From contig NZ_WMEF01000001.1 of the NCBI RefSeq assembly GCF_009724685.1, positions 682,001 through 746,000 of the forward strand: a stretch of DNA of 64,000 nucleotides. The letters are read 5' to 3'. Source of the DNA: Lysinibacillus cavernae. Its GTDB lineage: Bacteria; Bacillota; Bacilli; Bacillales_A; Planococcaceae. Both the position numbers and the translations under genes were made by a program. Positions 51,238 through 58,246 of this stretch are shown piece by piece. Each line of letters opens with the position of its first letter. Position 1 is the first letter of the stretch. The notes under the pieces were generated by a model. It was not told where the DNA came from. It ran no database searches and saw nothing but the letters and a program-made list of their open reading frames with translations.

Positions 51238-52009
51238 TGGAAAAGAAGTACTGGAGAAACGTTCATTCATGCCAGTCGTGTGGCTTATTCTACTTGTTTT
51301 CATTTTTCTTTCCATTCGTATTACAGGCTTTAGCTTAGATGTACTTGTCAACCGGATTGAACAATTTTTTGTCATCCTACAACAGATGATGCCACCTAAT
51401 TGGGCCTATTTATCAAAGCTATGGCAGCCACTATTTGATACGATTAAAATGTCATTATTTGGATCTGTTGCAGGGGCTATATGCGCTTTACCAATGGCCG
51501 TACTTGCTGCGACAAATATAACTAAAAATAAAGGAATTGCGATGGTGAGCAAATTTATTCTAAGCTTGCTTCGAACATTACCAACCTTAATTATTGCTCT
51601 TATAGCTACGTTTATTTTTGGGCTTGGAACGATGGCCGGCACAGTGGCCATTTTCTTATTTACAATTGCGTATGTCGGAAAGTTATTATATGAACAAATA
51701 GAAAACGTCAATATGGAGGCATATGAGGCCATGCAGTCGATGGGGTTAACGACCATTCAAGCATTTCGTTATGCAATCTTGCCGCAAATCCTTCCCAATT
51801 ACTTGTCGACATCATTATTTTGCTTTGAAGGAAACGTTCGTTATGCGTCTATTTTAGGGTATGTTGGTGCAGGGGGAATTGGCTTACTTCTTAATGAAAG
51901 CTTAGGGTGGAGAAGCTATGCCAATGTCGGCATGATTCTTCTAATGCTCGTTTGTACCGTTTTTCTTATTGAAACAACGAGCGAATATTGCCGTAAAAAA
52001 TTAATGTAG
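51194..52009 (+). CDS. phnE: phosphonate-type ABC transporter permease, first copy
   Basis: A 271-aa membrane protein with about six helices and the EAA-type loop EAYEAMQSMGLTTIQAFRYAILPQILPNYLS, read in parts. It begins inside the 3' end of phnC (ATG 51194, GAGAGG about 11 nt upstream); an upstream in-frame reading from 51134 lacks a ribosome site. FEGNVRYASILGYVGAGGIG near residue 215 is the family signature. Confidence 0.9.
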   Translation: MQWKLLSPKKIVLPNGKEVLEKRSFMPVVWLILLVFIFLSIRITGFSLDVLVNRIEQFFVILQQMMPPNWAYLSKLWQPLFDTIKMSLFGSVAGAICALPMAVLAATNITKNKGIAMVSKFILSLLRTLPTLIIALIATFIFGLGTMAGTVAIFLFTIAYVGKLLYEQIENVNMEAYEAMQSMGLTTIQAFRYAILPQILPNYLSTSLFCFEGNVRYASILGYVGAGGIGLLLNESLGWRSYANVGMILLMLVCTVFLIETTSEYCRKKLM

Positions 52010-52019
52010 AGGTGATAGT

Positions 52020-52826
52020 ATGAATGCTATCGAAAAACAATTGAGACTACAACCAAATCGACGCATGTCATACATCATGACAATTTTTATCGTTGGTTTG
52101 TTATTTATTTGGTCTGTAACAACGGTTCATTTTGATCATGTTTCGGCAAATGGTACGAAAATTGCTAAAAATATATTTGTAGGCTTGCTGAACCCCGAAT
52201 GGTCATTAATAGTTAATATGACGACAGCGGGTATTCCTTATTTATTAATCGAAACAATGGCAATAGCCTTTCTCGGAACAATCGTAGGTGCAGTGCTGGC
52301 TATACCTTTAGCCTTTTTATCGGCTTCGAATATTGTGCCAAAGCCTGTTGCCTTTGTTGTACGTTTGCTGTTAATTATTATCCGTACCATCCCTGCAATT
52401 GTTTATGGACTTATGTTTATAAGGGTCACGGGTCCTGGACCATTTGCTGGTGTACTAACCATGTCATTAACTTCTATAGGAATGCTGTCAAAGCTCTATG
52501 TTGATGTTATTGAGGATTTAGATAAAAGTATACTAGAGTCGATGGAGGCAATTGGTTGTACATTAATGGAGAAAATACGTTATGGTATCTGGCCTCAGCT
52601 AACAGCGTTATTTTCATCTATTGTCATCTATCGCTTTGATATGAATTTGCGGGATGCAACCGTACTTGGTTTAGTTGGTGCAGGGGGAATAGGTGCACCA
52701 CTCATTTTTGCCATGAACGCATATAAATGGTCAGAGGTAGGGTCGATTTTATGGGGGCTTGTTATGCTTATTTTAGTCGTGGAGTATGTATCGAATCGCG
52801 TGCGAACTAAGCTTGTGAAAGGGTAA
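52020..52826 (+). CDS. phnE: phosphonate-type ABC transporter permease, second copy
   Basis: A 268-aa permease, the partner of the preceding PhnE. It has TTAGIPYLLIETMAIAFLGTIVG, SMEAIGCTLMEKIRYGIWPQ and the signature RDATVLGLVGAGGIGAPLIF. The gene starts 10 bp after the previous stop with GAGGTGATAGT before the ATG. It closes the operon phnD-C-E-E; no C-P lyase genes follow. Confidence 0.9.
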   Translation: MNAIEKQLRLQPNRRMSYIMTIFIVGLLFIWSVTTVHFDHVSANGTKIAKNIFVGLLNPEWSLIVNMTTAGIPYLLIETMAIAFLGTIVGAVLAIPLAFLSASNIVPKPVAFVVRLLLIIIRTIPAIVYGLMFIRVTGPGPFAGVLTMSLTSIGMLSKLYVDVIEDLDKSILESMEAIGCTLMEKIRYGIWPQLTALFSSIVIYRFDMNLRDATVLGLVGAGGIGAPLIFAMNAYKWSEVGSILWGLVMLILVVEYVSNRVRTKLVKG

Positions 52827-52847
52827 GGTTTTAATGTTAAAAATAGT

Positions 52848-52886
52848 AAAATCCTGAATAGTATCGACTATTCGGGATTTTTGATT
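52848..52886 (+). terminator. terminator of the phn operon
   Basis: AATCCTGAATAGT (52850-52862) pairs with ACTATTCGGGATT (52867-52879), one G-T pair, loop 4 nt, followed by TTTGATT. Confidence 0.9.
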
Positions 52887-52996
52887 TATTCTTAAAAAGA
52901 AGGATTTTCAATTATTAAAAGTTTTTTACTTGAAAAAATGCCGTATTCGATTTATTGTCTTTAGAGATACTTGTTTATGGACTTGGAGGATATGGA

Positions 52997-53731
52997 ATGC
53001 ACGGAATTTATATACGCTATAATGTCTTAGAAGAAACTCAAGCAGCAAAATGGCCCAAAAAAATGGATGCATTTGCGTATGTTCAACGAAGAAAACCACA
53101 ACAAGATAATGACAACTTGCTGTCAACAGAAGAGCTAAAGAACCATGCTATTCGCTATATTAGAAGCTTAAAAGACAATGCAAGTGAACATTTAGTAGAG
53201 CAACGCAACGGCGAAATTGAACATTTTGATCGACGCTATATGGAATCATTGAAATTAAAAGAAAGCATCGATTCACAACTTATTAATCTAGAAGAAATTC
53301 GTTTATTATTGCAATTAATGAACGTCTTGAATTTATCTCATGCTTTCGGAGAAAATGCTGGAAAACTATTACGCCAAATTACTCCATATGCAAAAGAGGT
53401 TGAACACCCAACATTCCAAACAACTCGTGTAGAGCGACACTTTTATACGGAATTAATTGAACAAATTGAAATGGTTTTTGCACGAATTATGCGTCAACAC
53501 AACCCATCAACAACTGAAATGCAGCATTCAGAAAAGCTTTGGACAACAGTCTGTGAGCAAGCAATAGAAAAAGTAGAAGCACGAATTGAACGCCTATCTT
53601 CTATCAAATTAAAACATGAAAAAAATTTGCTAGAGTTTAGTCATTTAAAACAACAAAATATCGAGGCGAAGGAACGCTTAGATCTAGCTGTTAACGAACT
53701 CGATGCAATATTAAATGTATTAGAATCTTAA
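52997..53731 (+). CDS. unrecognised coiled-coil protein
   Basis: A 244-aa soluble protein. The ATG at 52997 has GGAGG at 7-nt spacing; an earlier in-frame TTG has no site. The first 40 residues include an odd motif MHGIYIRYNVLEETQAAKW. Residues 80-105 are highly charged (EHLVEQRNGEIEHFDRRYME), and residues 160-240 are helical with heptad-like leucines (IERLSSIKLKHEKNLLEF, LDLAVNELDAILNVLE). No signal peptide, no membrane helix, no known domain recognised. It stands alone between two terminators. Confidence 0.7.
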   Translation: MHGIYIRYNVLEETQAAKWPKKMDAFAYVQRRKPQQDNDNLLSTEELKNHAIRYIRSLKDNASEHLVEQRNGEIEHFDRRYMESLKLKESIDSQLINLEEIRLLLQLMNVLNLSHAFGENAGKLLRQITPYAKEVEHPTFQTTRVERHFYTELIEQIEMVFARIMRQHNPSTTEMQHSEKLWTTVCEQAIEKVEARIERLSSIKLKHEKNLLEFSHLKQQNIEAKERLDLAVNELDAILNVLES

Positions 53732-53732
53732 G

Positions 53733-53779
53733 AAAAGCATGTCTACCGATTGGAGTGTCAATCGGAGACATGCTTTTTA
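53733..53779 (+). terminator. terminator of the coiled-coil protein gene
   Basis: AAAAGCATGTCTACCGATTG pairs with CAATCGGAGACATGCTTTT, one mismatched position, then TTTATG. Confidence 0.9.
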
Positions 53780-53787
53780 TGTTGTAG

Positions 53788-53858
53788 ATGGATAGAAACG
53801 CCAAAGTGACGGATAGAAATGAGGAAATGGTGGATTAAGTCGTAAAAGTGACGGATAG
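53788..53858. repeat. short direct repeats with core GTGACGGATAG
   Basis: The 14-mer AAAGTGACGGATAG occurs exactly at 53803-53816 and 53845-53858, and a decayed unit GATGGATAGAAACG lies at 53788-53801. The copies are 42 bp apart and lie between convergent genes. Such units look like a dispersed intergenic repeat family. Confidence 0.6.
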
Positions 53859-53871
53859 CGCCACTCTTGCT

Positions 53872-54243
53872 TTACTTTTCCTCAGTTTGTTCTCGTTTGG
53901 CTTGACGCGAAATACGCATTAAATCAAATCCAAGCAACACGACAATGATATAGAAAAGAGGGCTAGTGAACGATAAACCAATTTGTGATTGGCCCCCAAG
54001 TAATGTTAATACAATCCATAAACCAACCGTATACAGTGTTAAACCAACATAGGCCTTCTTTGACATTTTTTTAAATCTATCCGTATCTAAGGCTATCTGC
54101 GAGATGACTAGAACAACCAATAGAAGTAGAATTATTTTTTTAGTTAATAGTGCAGCAATAGCTGTGTCAGGGAAAAAATCATTAACGAATAATAATGTGA
54201 AAAATACTAAAATTAAAAAATTTAAGATCGTTGAAAGCTTCAT
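53872..54243 (-). CDS. small membrane protein, function unknown
   Basis: A 123-aa protein with four hydrophobic helices (LNFLILVFFTLLFV, KIILLLLVVLVISQIA, AYVGLTLYTVGLWIVLTLL, LFYIIVVLLGFDLM) and a charged C-terminal tail. TAAGGAG precedes the ATG at 54243. No family recognised. It is the last chromosomal gene before the prophage genes. Confidence 0.75.
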   Translation of the reverse strand: MKLSTILNFLILVFFTLLFVNDFFPDTAIAALLTKKIILLLLVVLVISQIALDTDRFKKMSKKAYVGLTLYTVGLWIVLTLLGGQSQIGLSFTSPLFYIIVVLLGFDLMRISRQAKREQTEEK

Positions 54244-54352
54244 GCCATATCTCCTTAGTTGCCAGAATTCTTTTCTATTGTAACATGGTTCAGATAGAGA
54301 AAAATGAATTTATGATAATTTGTAGAGAAAATTATGTATGGTGTAGGAAATA

Positions 54353-55027
54353 TTAATGTTTATTTATTGAATCATCATATCTTTTTAGCATAGTTGCAAA
54401 TTGCTCACGTGTTAAGAAATTTTGAGGATTAGAGCCATCAGTTATCCCTTTATTTCTTAACCATTCCCATGCAGTATTATGTATTTTAGCGGGTTTTCTA
54501 GAAGGGATAATGGCTTGCTTTGTTGTTATTGCCTCCTCAAGCTCTTTTATTTTACTGAGTAATTCTGTATATTGTGACATGGTTAATTCTCCTTTGTTAG
54601 CTAAGATAGTATTTGTTAAAGAAATAAATTTCATCGGATCCACAGCATTTGGCTGACCTTTAGCCCATAGGCCTTCATGAATTTCAAAATGAAGGTGAAT
54701 CCCGTATGCTCGACCAGTCTTACCCATCACACCAATTTGCTGTCCTTGCAGAACTCTTTGACCAACATGAACACAAGACGAATCTAAATGCGCATAATTC
54801 GTTTCGTAAATTTTGCCGTTAATGATATGTTTAATCATCACTACATTCCCATAGCTACTTAACGCTTGTGCACGGCTAATAATTCCAGTAGCACTAGCAT
54901 AAATTGGGACTTTTCCTGTTGAAGCAAGATCAACTCCTTGATGCCATTCTTGTCCAAACCCAATATTTCTCCACCCAAACTTGCTTGTTAATCTTGCATC
55001 TCTTACAGGACTAATGAAACTTACCAT
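54353..55027 (-). CDS. prophage endolysin: M23 peptidase with C-terminal SLH module
   Basis: A 224-aa lytic enzyme. Residues 5-130 form an M23 zinc metallopeptidase (lysostaphin-like) with H29 and D33 in WHQGVDLA and the HLHFE motif near residue 115. A linker follows, and residues 182-220 look like one SLH domain (IHNTAWEWLRNKGIT, NFLTREQFATMLKRY). It overlaps the holin gene by 7 bp. SLH modules bind the same pyruvylated wall polymer as S-layer proteins, so the enzyme appears adapted to an SLH-bearing host wall. It completes the lysis cassette with the holin and XhlA-like protein. Confidence 0.9.
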   Translation of the reverse strand: MVSFISPVRDARLTSKFGWRNIGFGQEWHQGVDLASTGKVPIYASATGIISRAQALSSYGNVVMIKHIINGKIYETNYAHLDSSCVHVGQRVLQGQQIGVMGKTGRAYGIHLHFEIHEGLWAKGQPNAVDPMKFISLTNTILANKGELTMSQYTELLSKIKELEEAITTKQAIIPSRKPAKIHNTAWEWLRNKGITDGSNPQNFLTREQFATMLKRYDDSINKH

Positions 55028-55308
55028 TTTCGTTCATCTCGTTTCGGTTTCTTATACATTAAGGCACGAGATGAATCACTTACGCTAGCTGTTGTTGGAT
55101 CTAAAACGGCATTATATGTACTGACGGCCATTAAGGCTAATATATAGGGATTGGAGGCTGCGTTGACGAGTAAGGTCTTTACACTAGACCAGGTGGTTAA
55201 ATCGGCTCCTGTAATGCCATAGTAGGCAAATAGGGGGGTAATAATAGATAATCCGACCGTAATCCAAAATTGGGGATTATGAATGCGAACTTTCCAATTG
55301 ATTTTCAT
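55021..55308 (-). CDS. phage holin (phi LC3 / Phage_holin_1 family)
   Basis: A 95-aa small membrane protein with INWKVRIHNPQFWITVGLSIITPLF near the start, the usual opening of this family, a second hydrophobic segment (NPYILALMAVSTYNAVL), and a basic tail KKPKRDERKW. The ATG at 55308 follows AAAGGA. It makes the membrane lesions that let the endolysin reach the wall. Confidence 0.85.
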   Translation of the reverse strand: MKINWKVRIHNPQFWITVGLSIITPLFAYYGITGADLTTWSSVKTLLVNAASNPYILALMAVSTYNAVLDPTTASVSDSSRALMYKKPKRDERKW

Positions 55309-55325
55309 AAATATCAAGTCCTTTC

Positions 55326-55739
55326 TTATAGACCTAAAGTTTTTAAAATTAAAGCACCAATTATTATAGTGGGAATGAGAATCCACCAGTGTAGGTATTG
55401 TTTAATCATGTCGCTAATAGAAATATTGTCTTTTGCAGTTTCCTGTTTCAAATCATCTTCAATGCTGTCTACTCGTTTTCCAATAACTTTAACATCCTCT
55501 TGCAATTCAACTTGAGACATATTTAATTTTGTTAAATTCATATTGATGTTGTTAAAAGTCTTATCCATTCTATTTAGTTGTATTTGTTGATGTTTATTCA
55601 TTTCTTGCTGTTGTTCAGATACAATTGTTAAGCGGTAAAGTAACTCATGATTACCTTCTAATTTTGAAATTCGGTTTTCCTGATTCTTAATTTCAACTTC
55701 TGCACTAGCTAATCTTTCACCAAATTTTTCATTTTGCAC
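55326..55739 (-). CDS. XhlA-like holin-associated protein
   Basis: A 137-aa protein with a long coiled-coil part (residues 5-105, for example VEIKNQENRISKLEGNHELL) and one C-terminal membrane helix (WWILIPTIIIGALILKTL). The start is GTG with a GGTG site. The layout matches hemolysin XhlA proteins that lie before holin and endolysin genes in Bacillus prophages. It probably helps holin function. Confidence 0.8.
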   Translation of the reverse strand: MQNEKFGERLASAEVEIKNQENRISKLEGNHELLYRLTIVSEQQQEMNKHQQIQLNRMDKTFNNINMNLTKLNMSQVELQEDVKVIGKRVDSIEDDLKQETAKDNISISDMIKQYLHWWILIPTIIIGALILKTLGL

Positions 55740-55765
55740 GTAATCACCAACTTTTGTAAAATAGA

Positions 55766-55799
55766 AAAGGATAGATGTAGTAATTCATCTATCCTTTAA
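55766..55799 (-). terminator. hairpin separating tail genes from lysis genes
   Basis: AAAGGATAGATG (55766-55777) pairs with CATCTATCCTTT (55786-55797), loop 8 nt. On the minus strand it is followed by TCTATTTT, so it may reduce expression of the lysis genes from the tail transcript. Confidence 0.65.
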
Positions 55800-55818
55800 A
55801 AATTTATACTGAGTACCC

Positions 55819-56268
55819 TCAGTCTGTTAATAGTTCTATCTCTTCAAAAATTTCACAAAATCGATCATAGAGGACAGCCTTATTTCCCGTAAACTCTAAA
55901 TCACAGTTTAAAATGATACTTTGTAAAGTTGTAAGCATTTCAATTTTATCGGCCGTTTCTTCAATAATATAATCCTCATTCATCATTAGCATAATTTGCA
56001 TTTGTGCTTCTTTTTCAGCTTCTTCACATTGAAATAGTACAATCTCTTCCTCTTTGTTATGTATTTCCTTCGTTTCAGTAACGATTTTACCGTTCTCATC
56101 TTTTAAAGCGTAATCGTTAATAAGCTGTTGCCTTTCTATCTTTAATAGCTCTATTTGATCTTCCAATAATTTAATAAACCTAGTTCGCATTCTAGATTCT
56201 TTACCCTTGAGAATTAAATTGAAAAGGAATGATTGTAATTCTCCAATTTCATAGTTTTTCATTATCAT
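55819..56268 (-). CDS. DUF1617 family phage protein
   Basis: A 149-aa acidic protein with the opening LQSFLFNLILKGKESRMRTRFIKLLEDQIELL, read in parts, typical of DUF1617 phage proteins. The rest is helical and charged. Such genes lie close to tail-fibre genes in siphovirus-like genomes. GGAG about 10 nt before the ATG. Function unknown. Confidence 0.8.
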   Translation of the reverse strand: MIMKNYEIGELQSFLFNLILKGKESRMRTRFIKLLEDQIELLKIERQQLINDYALKDENGKIVTETKEIHNKEEEIVLFQCEEAEKEAQMQIMLMMNEDYIIEETADKIEMLTTLQSIILNCDLEFTGNKAVLYDRFCEIFEEIELLTD

Positions 56269-56289
56269 AGTTAATATTCTCCATTTCTT

Positions 56290-58215
56290 TTACAGTATAA
56301 ATGCGTAGCCTGATACTGAACCATTGACAGTAATGATTGTTATTTTGTTATCTACCATTAAGATACGAGGCTCAATAATAGCCGGAACTTCCTGGTCAGC
56401 CCATGTTGGAATGGTAATCTCTGTTTGAACGAATCTTCTGTTTACTGAAATTTCAGTATGAACTTGTGATACCATTTTAATATCAATTACAGTATCAACT
56501 TGGCTTACGGCTTTTACGTTAAGTTCACTAAAAATAGCTTGAACAAATTTAACGAATATTTCGGTATCTTCCTCGGATTTATCATAAAGCTGTACGGCAA
56601 TAGATACATCGATGTAAGGCTTAGAAACAATGATTTCAGTGAAAACATCTGACTTAATATTAGGTTCAATTTCTACCAAAATGTCATTTCTATGTTTAAT
56701 TTCAATTTCTGTTTCAATTTTTGGTTTTGAGACATGAATTACGGCAAAGAGATTACTATCTTTACCAACCCTAGGCGTGATTTCTATTGCTATTTTATCT
56801 TTTGCTACAAAAAGTTCTGTGTAAACAATAGAAGTCCAAATATCATTGATTTCAATTTCTGTGAAAACTTCATTTTTGTCATGGAATGGTACAGAAATTT
56901 CAGCATTGATGGAAGGTCTTGTTATCGAAACAGTTGTATCCAAAGAACTTGTGTCAATTCTAGCGCAGTCGATTTGAGCTAAAGTAAAGGGCGCATTAAT
57001 TGTAACTTCAGTAAATATTGTTCCTTCTAATGACCTTCTAACACCAACTTCAATCAAAACCTCATTTTTATCACGAATCGATGAAATGATCTCAGTCTCT
57101 ATATATGGCTTGGTGATGGTGATTTCAGCTTGTGCTTCGAAGTCTAAAGGAACTTCTGGTCTATGAACGTAGATTTCAGTATAAATATTTTCAAAACTGA
57201 AAATGGAATCAACAGTGACCTCAGTAAACCTTTCAGAATGGTTTCTTTTATAGGCAAAGATTTCAGTAAGTTGCTGACTTCTTCCTTGAGAGAATATCCT
57301 TGAATCGTAGTATTTTACAATTAATTCAGGTGGGGAAAACGTTTCCCTTGTATAGAAGATTGCCTGTCCAAAAGCAGTTTCATTGGATAAACGAATAATA
57401 AAACCATTATTATTTTTTTCTAGAGCAACCCAATATTCAACAATTTCAAGTACATCAAATTCTATGTATCTTTGATTGCTATTACCAGTGAATTTATCGG
57501 CAATTAAATCAATTGGGATTGGCCTATTTAGGTGAGTAATGTTAGTTTCTTGCCACTCACTACTAGCATTTAATATTTCTAGTTTAAGATTTTCAGGGTC
57601 TGCACCTTTGTAGTATAGACGTAAATAGGATTCTTTTAGCACATAGGAAGGATGAATGGAAGATAAGTCAAATTGCACAAATGAGCGCCAAATATCATCC
57701 TTACTGCGACCAACAACCATAGATGAGTTACTTCCATAGTTGATTGATTGGTAAGCTGCTTCTTCTCTTGTGAAAGCGTCTTGAGTAGGATTGTACACAT
57801 CTGTAACGATAGGTGGTTGTTGAACTTCATAAATAGCATACATTCTATTATGAGGCGGTACTTCAATCTCTGCTTCTAGGAAGTTGTAACCAATAGGTTG
57901 AATCTCAGTATAAACTTCTGAGTTACCACGATACATAATGTTTAAATAGGTGTCTCTATTACTGACACTTAAAGCACGAGAAATAAGCTCAGTTTGTACT
58001 CTACTTTCATTTAAAGGTCTAGCTATAATCTCAACATCTTGCTCTATTTTTCCTACAGCAATTAGCTTATATGTTGCTTTAAAACTGTTGTGAGGACTTA
58101 CTTCAATTTCAGTATATACATCAAAAGATTTATCAAATGGTATTGTATTCTCAGTTTCTAATTTAATTCTATGAGAGGAAATGTCTGTTTCTAATCCAAA
58201 ATCTTGATCCTCCAT
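56290..58215 (-). CDS. repetitive prophage tail or fibre protein with DNRLRE-like domain
   Basis: A 641-aa protein. About residues 140-300 form a DNRLRE-like beta domain (PTQDAFTREEAAYQSINYGS, SFVQFDLSSI, GFIIRLSNETAFGQAIFY). Both flanks are built from 25-40-residue units centred on T-E-I-x-V (VYTEIEVSPHNS, VFTEITVxKP, VETEIxIPxxD types), more than twenty times. Adjacent units resemble each other, which fits a long beta-solenoid or stacked beta-strand fibre. GGAAGTGAG precedes the ATG. The protein is likely part of a virion fibre that contacts the host surface. Confidence 0.75.
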   Translation of the reverse strand: MEDQDFGLETDISSHRIKLETENTIPFDKSFDVYTEIEVSPHNSFKATYKLIAVGKIEQDVEIIARPLNESRVQTELISRALSVSNRDTYLNIMYRGNSEVYTEIQPIGYNFLEAEIEVPPHNRMYAIYEVQQPPIVTDVYNPTQDAFTREEAAYQSINYGSNSSMVVGRSKDDIWRSFVQFDLSSIHPSYVLKESYLRLYYKGADPENLKLEILNASSEWQETNITHLNRPIPIDLIADKFTGNSNQRYIEFDVLEIVEYWVALEKNNNGFIIRLSNETAFGQAIFYTRETFSPPELIVKYYDSRIFSQGRSQQLTEIFAYKRNHSERFTEVTVDSIFSFENIYTEIYVHRPEVPLDFEAQAEITITKPYIETEIISSIRDKNEVLIEVGVRRSLEGTIFTEVTINAPFTLAQIDCARIDTSSLDTTVSITRPSINAEISVPFHDKNEVFTEIEINDIWTSIVYTELFVAKDKIAIEITPRVGKDSNLFAVIHVSKPKIETEIEIKHRNDILVEIEPNIKSDVFTEIIVSKPYIDVSIAVQLYDKSEEDTEIFVKFVQAIFSELNVKAVSQVDTVIDIKMVSQVHTEISVNRRFVQTEITIPTWADQEVPAIIEPRILMVDNKITIITVNGSVSGYAFIL

Positions 58216-58246
58216 AATCTCACTTCCTTATCACATTGTATTGTGA

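Noticed and set aside
54244..54352. Prophage attachment site next to a tRNA
   Set aside because: No tRNA gene or repeated core sequence is visible here, and the other end of the prophage is outside the window.
56290..58215. CRISPR-like repetition
   Set aside because: The recurring units are protein-level repeats inside one open frame, of variable spacing and without identical DNA repeats.
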